Source: Prostheceraeus crozeri
Lineage: Eukaryota > Platyhelminthes > Polycladida > Euryleptidae
Direction: 5' to 3'
Length of the DNA: 64,000 nt
Assembly: GCA_907163375.1 (NCBI GenBank)
Contig: CAJQUW010016853.1
Location: 1-64,000 of the forward strand
The position numbers were made by a program, and so were the translations under genes. Numbering within the stretch: the first letter of the stretch is position 1; every line of letters starts with the position of its first letter. Under the pieces are notes generated by a model. The model searched no databases, was not told the origin of the DNA, and saw nothing but the letters and a program-made list of their open reading frames with translations. Below are positions 24,001 through 36,467 of this stretch, one piece after another.

Positions 24001-27000
24001 AAGTGTTTATCGAAGGCGTCTACTAAGTCTGTATACGATTATGAATCTGACTGGAAGCTGAGAATGTATGTTCATTACACCTTCACACATTCTAACAAAC
24101 TTTTAGGCCCCCTGATGTGATTAAGCATTTGACAAGCTATCGGCAAATTTAATGAAAACAACTTCTGGAATCGATAATATGTGGGTCGGGCTTACCGTGC
24201 AATCAGTGAGGGGCAACCGATACTTTTGGTCAAGGACTGATGAGATTAAATGGTGGTGCTATGATCAGATCAAGATATGTCTGAAGTGTCAGAAATTTAG
24301 AAGCTGATGAGCAATTCATTGCATATCTATTTTATATTATTTACAAATCATTATTTTCTGCATCTCGAGTGTCTCGTGAATTAAGCGAGTTTGAAATGCA
24401 TTCTAATGCAATGATCACTAGCTAGGGTACACCACTGACAAATCTTTCGAGTCTAAATCGTTAAATCTTATAATCGGATGAACAGAATAGATCCTTATTC
24501 CGACACACTGGTGCTCTAACATTTTAATTTCTCTCTGGCATTGAGACATTCAATACAACGAGTTACGCGAAACTGCATGTCGTTACTGGGCGAAGTTGTT
24601 TAATAACAACGCTATAAGATGACGCAGTATTCGATTTAGCACAATTCAGATGAAAACGTTATGTTAGTGTTCAGTACCGGTAATTCCTACAGCACATTAT
24701 GCCTGGTCTTTTACTTTTCAGTTTATCGATCAGAGTTTTTGCTTAATTCTGGAGATGCAGCCTGAAAGTCTTTTGTTTTGATTCAATCGTGAAATACATG
24801 TATACTATGATAAAATAATTGCATTATCGAAGTAATCAGTGCAGTAGGATACGATAGTAGGCTAGAAAATATCCCTTAACTCTTCACTTTCCTACTAGCA
24901 ACACACTAAAAGCACACTATGGGCCGTTTTTTATGCTGTTGGACCGACGACGGTTATCGCACTTAATAAAATGTACATGTGGTTATACTGAAATTCATCA
25001 ATGAATAGAATAATGATGAAAATCTACGTATATTATAACGGCAATCTGAATATACCCTTTGAAGTTGCACAATTTGCATAAAAAGCAGAATGAGCAGATG
25101 ATTAGTTCTGTATGTTGGATATCTCTGTTGGCTGAGAAAGTAGGAAGCTTATTAAACTAATCAGTTTGTACGTGTAAGCGTCTATGAGTGTATGTTATTT
25201 CGGAATCATTTCGTGTCAAATAGAAGCTTACTCTAATAGTGTACATGCATGTACAATGAGTAGAAGGCGCTACACTGCGGCAAATTTTGCAATGTTCATA
25301 AAACGGGATATAGTAGCCAATGTTAGAAGCCGCTGGTTCCATTAATTAATTTAAGACCTAAACAGTTGACTTATATAGCTAGTTAACCAAAGGCGTTTTA
25401 TTTGCGCACAGTCTCACTGCAAGTCTTACTTGTGATCGAATGTATCATCGACTTTATTTTCATTTATTCGGTAGGTATTTATTTGGGTTGGGTTACGGCC
25501 GAAAATTCGACGCATGTACATCTCTGGTCTTTATATGCATTTCATTAGAAATATATTAGAGCCCTCCATATAAGATAGCAACAGTCAGATGTACACGTAC
25601 GGTACCTAAAATGGATGTGCCTAAAATTTTTCCAGCCCATGCTGAAAGGGAAATAGGCTATTGTGCACATCCATATCTTTATGATGGATTTTCCAACACT
25701 TAATATTTAGATGTGTAAAATCGATGAATTTGAGATTTAATTTCTGCTAGCTCCTGATTGAAGCCGTAAAACATACTTTTGATTATAGAAAACCAGTCGA
25801 TGGATAATTGGACATATTCAACTTAGAAGCATAACTACCAGCATGAATATAGCGATAAATTGGAACAAACTCCTTTATATGTTTAACACGGCTGCTGTTT
25901 ACATAATGGCCCAATGAATCGCTATTCTCAGAATCTCGAATAAGTCAGATTTATTCCAGAGCGGATAATAAATATCATCCTGTACATACATTTTACGAAT
26001 ATTAAATATGTGATTGGAATTGACCTTCGAAGCTTCGCGATTCTATTCGATTCGACTTATCGATTCGAGAAAAATTCGAATCGGTAAGCTTCGGCAGGTC
26101 GAAAATGATTTCAATTGTTTTTTTAATTTGCAGCCTCTTCTCGTTCTCAGCTGCTTGAAGGTTAAATTCCTAAATGCTTGAGATGCCGGATTTTTTCTGT
26201 ATTGTTGTTAATGTCGGGGCTGCTAAGCAAGATTTAGTCGAATTAGCTTTAGGACGTGCTGAATCTTGCTCAGATCAGGCTTCGGACTCAATCGATCTTC
26301 TGTGACCGAGTTCGGGTCCGATAACTACTGATTTAGAGCAGAATTGTAAATGGCTCATTAGCAGACTCACAAGCTTATATCTTAATGGGGCTATAAGGCC
26401 GACATTTTAGATTGTATTTCGTAAGCAACTCTTTACAGGTACACTTCATGTGGTTTACCCACTGAATTGAATATTTTGTTTATTTTCTTCGGTTTGCTAG
26501 AAGTGTGATGAATTCGAAATCGACGGCACATCGAGGAACCTATTAAGTGGGCAAAAAGGAATTCCTAATACCTTACAGAGATAGGAAAAAAGTCGTTCGT
26601 CGCTTGCGGATTAATGTGAGTTCAAGCAAAGTGCTTCGATTGCCATGCACAATTCCTTCAGAATCAAAAAATTCAGATCATTGCGCACAAGTTTTCTCCA
26701 TATTGTTGACCCCTCCGATCATTATTAGTAGCAGGCGTACGAAAATTAGTTCACTTGATGATTCCACCACCCTCTTCAGCATTCCTTACTGCATAGTCCA
26801 TACACTGAATCGGATGTTAGCCAGACGAGGTGAGCTTTGCTGTGTGCGAAGTGATTTCACAGCACGCACGCATCTCTCACTGGCTCTGGTGTCCTCTGCT
26901 GATATTTTTTGTTTGCCATTTCCAATAGCAAGCGATGTACAAATTACATGTAATGAAGCCATTCAAAAAACGGGTGGGCATTTGGTGTTTTCTGTATATA

Positions 27001-27171
27001 GGCTATGGCTCATGTACGTAGCTGGCAATTATTTTCAAAATTTGTAGTGGGCATTCTGCTATTCATTTGAACAGATCTGATGAAATTTGCGATGAAAAGT
27101 TGAGTGCAAACATAAGAAAGACATAACTAATATATTTTCCCAATAATGCGCAAAATGCAATGGGTGGTTAG
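24001..27171. other. No gene seen
   Basis: Intergenic or intronic AT-rich DNA. A 16-bp perfect palindrome TGTACATGCATGTACA lies at 25240-25255. The only long frame (26547-27047) lacks a recognisable domain and was rejected. Confidence 0.55.
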
Positions 27172-28340
27172 TAGACCCCTGCTCCGATATATTTTTCATC
27201 GGCGGCGGCGTTTTCGGCGCGCTGATAAATTTTAATCGACGGCGGCGTCCGCTGCGCCGAAACAATCAGCGGCGGCGTTTATCGGCGTACATATGTTGAG
27301 TTCATGAGAATGGAAATTGGATCTCTCCTAGGTGTATAAATATAGGCCTATTCTTCGCTATCATTTGCTTAATCGAAAAAGACTGATAGTCTAAATCTCA
27401 TTACTGATTAAAATTAGTACAGAAGATTTCGGTAAATATTCACCATCTTAAAATGTTGTGATGCATATAGCCTACCCAGTCGGCACAATTCACGGACCTA
27501 CATACACATGTAGTTATAGCCTGTGCATTGAGCATCACTAAAATATAAGCATAAAATATAGCTTTAGGTTACAAGCACAAACACTACTAAAATATAAGCA
27601 GCATAAGCCTTGGTTCATATCGCATAAAAGCGAGAATGAATTAAGAAAATACATCAATTATCTATATTCTACATGTAAGGCCTGCGAATCATTATCGAGG
27701 TTAAAATTGAAGAAATTCAAGTCTATTTTATTCTATTGAATATTGTCTTTACAGAGGTTATGATTGTCATGAATAAAAATTATTTTGTTGATATGTTGAT
27801 ACGGTCTGGTCTAATAGAAGATCGTTTTGCATTAAGAAGTAATCCACCAACACTCCATACTCAGTGGGGGCAGCGGTAGCAGGCAACAATTGTGATTTTT
27901 GTGTAATTAACAGAAATGCGACTCCCTTATATAAAGCTGAGTAACCGATGAATTATTTGTCATCATTACGATCATTACGATCGTGTCATCATATTGATCA
28001 CGGCTTCATTACTGTGCACTACACGTAATATATACATGTACGCTTGAATTCTAGCAAAGTGAAAATGTTATAGCGGGACCGATCGATACTCATACAAGCT
28101 TATTCACCGACAACTTTGTTCCTGTCAGAATGTAGGGCTATTCTCTTGGTTATAACCAACTAGAAAGTATATTTGGACTTTTCCTCGGGAACAAACGATA
28201 GGTTCCTAAGTTCCAGTTAGAAATGCAATGGAGAGAGCTAATCCATAAAATAAAACGAAAAATGTCTCCGCCGGCGTGACGCCGAAGAAGTGAACGGCGG
28301 CGGCGCGCCGATTAAAATTAGCGGCGGCGGCAGGGATCTA
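27172..28340. mobile_element. Non-autonomous hAT-like transposon with CGG-rich ends
   Basis: The 1169-bp element is flanked by an 8-bp direct duplication, GTGGTTAG, at 27164-27171 and 28341-28348. Its ends are short inverted repeats: TAGACCCCTGC on the left and, in reverse complement, TAGATCCCTGC on the right (10 of 11 match). Both ends carry CGGCGG-rich subterminal stretches (27.19-27.29 and 28.27-28.33 kb) in opposite orientation, including TAAATTTTAATCG-like segments. An 8-bp target duplication is typical of hAT elements. No transposase frame is inside, so it would be mobilised in trans. Confidence 0.85.
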
Positions 28341-29252
28341 GTGGTTAGACAGACCTCTATTTCCATGCAGCATAACAGGAGGATGAAATGCAGAAAACAT
28401 CAAGTCGTATATTATCTTGCAGCTGAAGATCATTAAGTAAATGTCACGAAATCCTAAAGCTCAAGGACCAATAATAAATGCTTAGAAAGATGAGTTGAAG
28501 AGGAGGTCAAATTGATCCGGGAGAGTTGTGATACTAATATGCATCTCGAGGGTTAATAGAGACGAAATGTTCCTCTTATCCTGAGTCATCTGCATCTCAA
28601 AGATGAAATTAGTCGAATGCTTGGTGAAAAATTCACTTGAGTTTATGCTGAATAAGGCACATTGTCGACTTTTAGTATCTAAATTAAATTTTTCCAAACC
28701 ATTGGATTTCTCTACTTCACTGAAGCTCTATTTCCAAGCTGGCATGTCCAGTATTTTACAATTATTAGTCATTTCACGCTCAAAGTCTTTTGTAATTCTA
28801 TACATGCATTGACTTGCATCACCCCTGACTTATGTGACTAAGAGAAGTCTATAAAGCCTATTTAATATATTATTTGAATCCGGCCTAAATGGTTTAGATA
28901 ATAAATGCGGACAGCAATAACATGGGACTTCGAAAACATCATTAATCGTTAAATATTCAATTACTGCTTCCTGAATATTGAAATAGAATCCATTGATTTT
29001 AGTTCATGAAAATTTGTGCTTTCCCGAGCTCGGGCTTTAAGAGTGATTGGGGAAGGTTACATTCACAGTCTCGTGTGAGATTCAAATGATTTCTTGCTAC
29101 AAACTTGAGTTTATAAAACTACTGCTGATTAAGAAGCCACCTATTTTTGGCAAAGCGATAATGGAAAGTCAAATCAACATCAATGGTTGTACTGTCTACT
29201 ATCCAACTCGCAATCGAGTGTCAATATGTCATTCGAAACTAATGCTGAGCAG

Positions 29253-29406
29253 GGTCATTATTCCCGGTAATAATACGGAAATTACTGACGTTATTGACTA
29301 AACAAGCCAATAATTGCCGGTAGCTTACATCATGCGAAATGCAAATCGCAATTGTTATCGGAAATATTACGAAAATTAATGGTAATAATAGCCGGTAATT
29401 ATGACC
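29253..29406. mobile_element. Small MITE-like inverted-repeat element
   Basis: The left end GGTCATTATTCCCGGTAATA and the reverse complement of the right end, GGTCATAATTACCGGCTATT, match imperfectly over about 22 bp and enclose about 110 bp. The size and structure fit a MITE. I saw no clear target duplication. Confidence 0.5.
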
Positions 29407-30916
29407 TAAACCAAAAATTACCATTCGAAATAGGTTGTAGTTAAATAGCATGACAGACTTCAAATATTTCAGAAAAATAAATGGACTTTGTTTAATTGAT
29501 TGCATATTTCTATATATCAAGGTGTCAAGGTGGCTAACGAAACTGGCTGAGTTCGAACAGAAAATTAAGTGAGCTACCGAGTCCTACATGTACATGTATG
29601 TAAGTTTTCTATGATTCTATTTGATCAATACCAAGATCAGATTCAATTCAACCCTAAATCAAGCCTCCTAGGGCACGATTATTTAGATTCATAATGTGAA
29701 TACTAAATGCTCATTTGGTAGCTTCCAAATTATGCACCTTTATCCTTGACTTCAACATTTGACTTGAAATATCAATATTTCATCATCACTATGTAAACAA
29801 TCACTGCTCCATGACAGAGCCAGTAAAAAGGAAGATGAAAAGGCAAATAGAACATAAAACAAAAAGCTATTTATTTGAACTATCATGCAATGGTCACTGC
29901 TTGAAAGATAGTCTCTGAATTCACATTCTGATAATCTTGATCTGAAAATAAAGGAAATGTGTGTTAATGTCAACTGAGCAGTAGCTTGTTCAGTGTTTAA
30001 AGGATTTGAGTGTGCACAGTTTGGAATGTTGTGGCACTGAATATTATAAGTGTTCCCAGAAAATTCAAATTTGTGAAAAATGAAATCGTAATCAAACAAC
30101 AAAAAGTGCTTTACTTCACGGCATTAAAATTCGAGCATAAAGTTGGACACATCATACATGAATAAGAGGGAAACTGGTCACAAATAAACTCCATTTGCGA
30201 ACATGCAGATTGGTAAAAGTCTTCAAGGTCCATGGGGGTTGGCGTGGTTAATTTTTGATTTAGCGGTTAACCGACTCATGATCCATTAGTACCCAATTTA
30301 ATATAACACACTTTCGACTGCATTATTAAAGGAGTCATTAGTATTTGTCATATTATAAGTATACAGCGTCATCATAATGGGTATACGTGCATGGCCATCA
30401 AATTGGTCATCACAACTTTTTTGTATGGTCGGTGTATACATTTTTAGCATGCTGAACTTTTCAATACGTGCTGCTCCATCGCTGACCTATTTTTCACAAC
30501 AATCGGGCAATGTGACACTGTGAACAAAATACTGCAGAAAGAAGCAATGTGGATACGACGGCTGGGAGAGTCGGAACACTTAGACCTAAAAGCGTTGACA
30601 TCTTAACATGTATTGATCGCCCTTTCAATCTAATTGTTCCTTACAGTGATTGTAAATAAAGAGAGCTAAGCTTACGCATAAAATTATTACCGACTGCAAG
30701 ATTCGGGGCACTTTCAAAACACAGTGTAACCGACGTGCTTTCATCAACAGTAATCGCCAAAGAGTATAAAATGTGAGCATTAATTATCATCTTGAGCTGC
30801 TTCGTTGCAATTTATGGAGTTTAAAAAGCTTCATACGAAACCGATCCTTCAAAAGGTCTTCTAAGTTCTTGGAAGCTGGGCAGGTGTGCACGACACCTGC
30901 AGGGATTCTACTTGCA

Positions 30917-30942
30917 CTTCTCTCTCTCCCTCTCTCTCTCTT
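30917..30942. repeat. (CT)n microsatellite
   Basis: An interrupted TCTC/CCCTCTCT run. A shorter relative lies at about 31065-31080. Confidence 0.8.
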
Positions 30943-31407
30943 ATGGGCTTTGTATTTGGAGCTGACGAAAATTACAAATTGAAACACGCGTCCTCCTTCC
31001 ACGACTTCTTCACAACATTTGTTCGGGTGGCACAACAAAGGGAGCCGTTCTCTCCTTGTTCTAATTCTCTCTCCCTCTCATGTCTTCGCAATCAACCGGG
31101 TACATGTAGGATTGGGGTCAATGCCACATTAAACAATCAACAACTCTGATCTCAACTGATCAGAACTGCTTCATTGAGTAACTATGATCACCCAGCACTC
31201 TACTAAATTCTATGTAATTGCTTCATATAACATATTGCATTATTTATACGATGATTTTCATCATGGCATGAGAAATGGCATCATCATGGGTATCATTAGT
31301 TGGATACATTAAGGACTGTTGCTGAAAAATCATATCTTAGATGCAAATTGGCACATTAAGTGACACTACTGACATTTCGTCTTAGCTGGTGCGCCTGAAT
31401 GGCAACT

Positions 31408-31471
31408 ATTCAGGTCTGTTCTCTCAACTGAGGATGCAACTCAATATCTAGTTATTCTATATCTTTCTTAC
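31408..31471 (+). repeat. Dispersed repeat, copy 3
   Basis: CAGGTCTGTTCTC followed by ACTGAGGATGCAACTCAATAT and AGTTATTCTATATC matches the repeats at 9959 and 10259. It lies within 80 bp downstream of the stop codon of the minus-strand helical-repeat gene, so it may be part of that gene's 3' untranslated region. Confidence 0.5.
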
Positions 31472-31483
31472 CTCAAAGGAAAT

Positions 31484-31746
31484 TTATGCTAAGGATTCCA
31501 ACAGCTTGTTGGCGGCATCTTGAACCTCAGGTGACATATTTTCCAACAGCTTCTGGACAGTCTCATTTTGCATCACTTGGAGAATGATGGTGCGACCTTG
31601 CTCTTGAACTGCAAGAACTTTCTCTTTCAGCTGTTCAAGACCTTGCTGAAGTTTATCAGTGATTTCTTGAGTCTTGGTTTTGAAGGCTTCAATGAGAACA
31701 GCTCCATGAGTCAGTGCTTTAGTTACCATTTGGTTAACGCGGTCAG
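31484..31746 (-). CDS. Helical-repeat gene, exon 6 (repeat unit 4 and stop)
   Basis: The acceptor TTGTTTGCAG leads into DRVNQMVTKALTHGAV and a Gln/Glu-rich helix (LQQGLEQLKEKVLAVQEQG). It ends LLESLA and a TAA stop at 31484-31486, with a sequon at NET. Confidence 0.85.
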
Positions 31747-34700
31747 CTGCAAACAAGAGAACAACGCTTGTGTCAAATGGCTGATCATTTTGTTTCGTCT
31801 GTCATTATACTTGTATGCTTATAGTCTTTGTCCGTCTTTACTGTCCGCATAAATATGTAATTGTGCACCTTGTTTTAAAACTAACATTTTATCCATATTC
31901 ATCCATGTGTGCGTTTATTTTTATCTATGCTTTCATTTGTAAATGGTCGGATTTTTCATTCGAATGCTTTTCAACACTTGCATGGACTACTAAGACATCA
32001 ATATAGATATCTTAGTAGTCCTTGACACCTGATACTTGCATATGAAGTCAACATAAACTTTCGATTTTCTACTTCCTGAAAAACTGTAAGTAGCAAACAA
32101 AGCAACTTCATCCAAATCTTAAAGAAGCTAGATATGAAGATATGTGCAGTATGAAAAACTTTTCTTAAAAGCGAGAAGACTTTCGATGGGCAGGCTATAG
32201 CTGGTAATATGTGGAATTGCAAAGTATTTTATAGACTATTTTTTTAAATTTTTTAGATCTTGTTTATTTTATGCATAATTAATTCGCATTTTATGCATCG
32301 CGCACTCGCTGATTATGACAACATTACTGATGTCATAACGCTACAATAGCATGCTACTGATGCCTAGATATATTGCTGCAATAATGCTCGTATACATGTA
32401 TTACTGCAGGTAATTTGATTAGTCAATTTTTAGCTGCCCTTTATCAGCTCTAAGATATAGTCAAAAGGCAAATAAATCAATGACAAAATAGAATTGTATA
32501 TTGAACGCCAAAAATAACACCGCAGTTGTCTGAATTGACATTCTCGATCACACGACAGGGCAAAATAATACTCTGAAGTCAATAGCTACGCTATTATCGC
32601 ATAGTTATCATGGACTGATAAGACTACCTCAATTGAAAATAGCGCGTCAACATAACTCATTTGATCCCTTCTCAACCAGTCTTTTTAACCAAGGATTGAT
32701 TAATATGTCATTAATAAAAGGTCATTAATATGTTTTTACTTTGCTTTGACATATTTTCTATTTGCCTGGCTTGATGACCCAAATGGTTACAAATTGTAAA
32801 TTAATGATTTTCATTATTGCGAATAAACATTTCTTATCTTCTTATCTTGTCTTATAGCATTCATACGCTCTAATATAGATATACTGCAGCGTTCATATCA
32901 GCAAATGCAGCTGGCTGTGACTTAAGCATCGTACCTACATGCAGGCCTACTGCTAGCGCACTGACCTAAACTAATTGTTAAGCTAAAAAATCAATCTTTA
33001 TATTTACATGCAGATTTCGCAAGATCGGTGACCTTTGTGATTGCCTTTTCAACAATTCCTTGAAGTGTTGAGCCCAGGGATGACAACGAGTTCTTAAAAG
33101 TGTCCTGTCCGAGAAGCTCCTTCAATTTCAAAATGGCGAAGTCTCGGGCAGCCCCAACTGATTGCTTGGCAGCAGTGATAAGCTCACGAATTTTGGTAAC
33201 AAGCGCAGAATTGGAGATCTTGTCAAATACATTAGAGATTGCGTCGGTGATGAAATTGTAGCCTGAAATGAATTGGCATAAATATTGGGAGTTAAGCTGA
33301 GTTGGCAGATAGTGACGGTAATGAAGACAATAATATTATTCAAAATACCTTCGCTGTCGACCAACTCTTCGTACATTTTGATCAAGATATTTTGAAGATC
33401 TTCAGGCAGTTTATCAAGTATCTCCAGGAACTCCTCGGATTCAAATATCTGTACCAATTGCTCAATGCTGACATCAATAGATGTGATACCTCTTTGTTTC
33501 AGTTGTTTGACCGTTTGCTGCAGTTGGTCTCCAAGTGCCTCTGACTCGTTTCTGACAGCCTCGCTTACGAAAATGATCTTATCTGCCAATTCATCCATTA
33601 ATTCATGTAGATATTCAGCTGTGAATAGGAAAAGTATTTAGATTTACATACAGTGAGTATGAAACAATAGCATTTCTCATACGATGATGAAAGTCATCCC
33701 AGTAGCCATTTATAATAGAATATAATGCTTACTAATTTAAATTATTAGTTAAAGTAGTCCTAATGAGGACTGATGGGGTTCTCCAATCCGCAAGTCTACA
33801 AAGGCAATGCTCCCGTAACCATTGGATTAATCAGTTCTTAAAAGAACTCAATGTAGCTTTCTCGTGGCAACGAATTAAAATTGATCAGCTTTGGCCCAAT
33901 ATATGGTAAACATTATTATTGTCAAATTTAGAAACTTATGTGACTTCAGTACTGCTTTGTATGCTTTCTACCTAAGGAGCAAGCAATATAAGAAATGTGT
34001 TTATGCGTTTCAGATTTTACATAGATTTGCAATGCATGCATTCCTTTAGCTCACCAAAGTGACTTCAAAATTGGAACAAATTTGTAGATGTGTGCTCCTC
34101 ATTCATGTCTTTATTGTATTTTCTAGTTTTTTATTGCATGTTTTATTGTTTATTGTCTTTATTTCTTCTAACTATGCAAAATTCAATGAATAACGATATC
34201 GATACTTCCATCAGCACTTACTTGATTCCTTGACATGATATGATACCTTTCTAACGATTCTTCTCAGAGTCCTTCTTGCAAAATGTGGAAGTGCATGAAT
34301 GTGATCAAGAACTTCACTCTGATCAAGAATTTCGCTCAATTTGACGATGGCAACATGGCGAGCAACTCCAGAAGTTTCTTTTAATTCATTGTATTTGTCG
34401 ACTATTTCTCTATATCCGTTCAGCAATTTGAAGTTCAAACTTCGTTCTGCAAGAAGAGGCACAATGAACGAAATATGTATATGACTACAATAGTAGTAAT
34501 GCGCGATAAAGACTAAATTAATTACTTTATTGAACCAAATACGCATACACTATGAATACATACATTTATTTTGTGAGACGACATACATACATTACTTAAT
34601 CAACGTTCACCAATAGATTATCCACAAAAGTTTCAAAGGAGTGATGCGCTTGAAACCAATAGAGCTAGTACTCACATTTTCAAAATCTAATTAAATACAA

Positions 34701-36439
34701 ACTATCATTGAATATTCACAGTTTTGAGTGAATATCTTCATAGAATCAAGCTTGAAATCATGAACATATGGTTTAATACATCATTGCATTTCAGATGTTT
34801 TGTGATGGATTAAATGACAAGTAATTGTTTAAATGCATTTGACATACAGTGTTAGTGTTTATAATAATTAAGACAATAATTCTGATAATTTTAATGCATC
34901 AACGCATCCCAGATGTTTTACTATGTATTGAAAACAATGTATTCTGAAATGAAAGCTTAGGTCAACCTGATCACTAACTGCTATCTCGTTTTTACAATAA
35001 CACTGTCGTTAACGCATGAGTCATCATTGACTGAGCGGTGATGACGCAAACTGACCGATAATAAATGCTTCAGGTCATGACCAATTTGTATTGTTCCACT
35101 CCAAAGCTACTGTCAGCGGGAAGTCGACAGCAGCCAATCGGCCAGTTTGCGTCATCACCGCGCAGTCAATGATGACTCACGCGTTAACGACAATGTTATT
35201 TATTGGTTATCGTTTCGTGCAGAGAAAATTGTAGTTTTCAATTTCTTGGGTGGCACTGTCCAAAAATTAGAATAAAGATAGACAATGCTATTGTAAAAAC
35301 GAGATAGCAGTTATTGATCAGGTTGACCTAAGCTTTCATTTTAGACGAACTTGCAAAATGAGTGGAATTCCCCTTACAGATACTAATGCATGAACACTGT
35401 GCAGCAAACACTGCAAAATAATGATCGATGAAAACAATCTTTCACACTCACCCTGTGCTGATGTTCCACTGAAAAAAAATAAAGGCAGTCTATTTATTTC
35501 AGGTGGTGCATTTCAACTCCCGATCATTTAGCGCATGCATGTAGAATTCACAGCATGTAATAATAAAATATTCATAACTATGATTGAAAGCTAATTCAGA
35601 GATTGTGAGTGAGCTCCAATAATGGATGCATTTTCAGCTTTTTTTGAATATCTTCATGCTATTAATTTTGAATTTTGTCATGGCTTTTATTCCTCTTTTT
35701 TGACATTTAAATTAGCACAACAAATCGAATCGATGCCTACTATGGCATCGAGTCTGATATTCATTAAGAAAGGGTGTTGCAGTCCACTTTGCTTGTCCTT
35801 CAATTTGACATACACCCCTTAATAATCAGGGCGTACATAGTACAAGAATTAATAGTGTGTCAGTTTATTTGGGCAGCAATGTAAAAGCCTTGCAGCATTA
35901 ATTGAAGATATGTAATCAAACATGAGGACCAAACATTTTTGTAGGTGAATCTGAACACAGATAATTACAGCGACTTGTAAATCGTAAATATTGCTGTTCT
36001 GATTTAATACGTGCATTTAATCAACGAAACTGAACGCAAAATCTTATACTGTGGCCAACACAAAGGTCTCAAATTTTTGCAAATTTTAGACATCATCATC
36101 TCCATGAATGATAGTGTCAAAATAACATTGGCTGCTATGCTTCATCACATATATATCGACCCTACATGGAAAGCTTGGACGAGGAATTAATATTTAGGCG
36201 CATGTAATTGCTTTATACATAGGTTAGGGTACATTGCACTTGTGGTTTGAAGCATTTGTGCTAGATCCATTAGCTCCATTTGCAATGAGTCAATGGAATC
36301 AATATAAAGCAGCTAAAGGACTAAGCGTCATACAATAAATGTTTACATGGTGAGAAAAACTTGCTATTCTATTTCAGACTCACCTGGACGACAGGTGAAC
36401 GGCCAGGACAATGAAGGATACAAAACAAATGATCTTCAT
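31484..36439 (-). CDS. Secreted cysteine-free helical-repeat protein, six coding exons
   Basis: Six exons joined by consensus splice sites give one 361-residue frame: 36384-36439, 35452-35468, 34222-34446, 33349-33618, 33008-33262 and 31484-31746. Intron 1 is phase 2 and all later introns are phase 1. All have GT-AG ends. The protein has a signal peptide (hydrophobic FVSFIVLAV), then four exon-sized units of about 75-90 residues, each an amphipathic helical repeat. The units of exons 3 and 5 align clearly (GVARHVAIVKLSEIL against GAARDFAILKLKELL). Exons 4 and 6 look like a second unit type. There is no cysteine in the mature part and there are two N-glycosylation sequons (NES, NET). Function and family are unknown to me. 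Expression as a secreted protein is inferred. Confidence 0.85.
31747..33007. other. Intron 5 of the helical-repeat gene, no other gene seen
   Basis: About 1.26 kb of AT-rich sequence between exons 6 and 5. A short perfect inverted repeat (ATATCTTAGTAGTCC near 32007 against GGACTACTAAGACATC near 31983) was noted. No coding signal. Confidence 0.6.
33008..33262 (-). CDS. Helical-repeat gene, exon 5 (repeat unit 3)
   Basis: 255 nt, phase 1-1, acceptor ATTTCAG, donor GCAT before GTAAAT. Without splicing, the frame would end a few codons further on, so a truncated product ending in this exon is a possible alternative form. The phase agreement with exon 6 favours the splice. Confidence 0.8.
33349..33618 (-). 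CDS. Helical-repeat gene, exon 4 (repeat unit 2)
   Basis: 270 nt, phase 1-1, acceptor TATTCACAG, donor GAAG before GTATTT. It encodes residues 101-189, rich in Gln, Glu and Leu heptad-like spacing (LQQTVKQLKQRG), with a LPEDLQNIL segment that parallels MSPEVQDAA in exon 6. It has a sequon at NES. Confidence 0.85.
34222..34446 (-). CDS. Helical-repeat gene, exon 3 (repeat unit 1)
   Basis: The 225-nt exon is flanked by a CTTCTTGCAG acceptor and a GTAAGT donor, phase 1 on both sides. It encodes residues 26-99. The segment SGVARHVAIVKLSEILDQSE is the best match to the exon 5 unit. Confidence 0.85.
34946..35342. mobile_element. Palindromic MITE inside intron 2 of the helical-repeat gene
   Basis: The left arm (about 34946-35065) and the reverse complement of the right arm (about 35130-35342) share long near-identical blocks: GAAAGCTTAGGTCAACCTGA, AACTGCTATCTCGTTTTTAC, GAGTCATCATTGACTG and CGGTGATGACGCAAACTG. 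The right arm carries an extra segment of about 90 bp. The element is non-coding and would form a strong hairpin in the pre-mRNA. Confidence 0.85.
35452..35468 (-). CDS. Helical-repeat gene, exon 2 (17-nt microexon)
   Basis: A TTTTTTTTCAG acceptor and a GTGAGT donor bracket just 17 nt. With the flanking split codons it encodes S-GTSAQ-E, a likely signal-peptidase cleavage region, and it converts the phase-2 intron to phase 1. Both splice sites are strong, and only this exon joins exons 1 and 3 in frame. Confidence 0.75.
36384..36439 (-). CDS. Helical-repeat gene, exon 1 (signal peptide)
   Basis: It encodes MKIICFVSFIVLAVHLSS and ends at a strong donor (CAG before GTGAGT) in phase 2. The hydrophobic core and short basic start are those of a classical secretory signal. 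Confidence 0.85.
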
Positions 36440-36467
36440 GTTTAAGATAGCTATCCATGAGCAACAT

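Noticed and set aside
25240-25255. TGTACATGCATGTACA palindrome
   Set aside because: A perfect 16-bp palindrome, but isolated, low in complexity and without context. Kept only as a note.
26547-27047. 166-aa plus-strand open frame
   Set aside because: No domain, no splice or promoter signals and irregular composition. The minus strand has scraps such as SLRTQQSSPRLANIRF but no continuous frame or known match.
35622-35822. 66-aa frame upstream of the microexon
   Set aside because: It lies on the opposite strand within intron 1 and has no domain or splice support.
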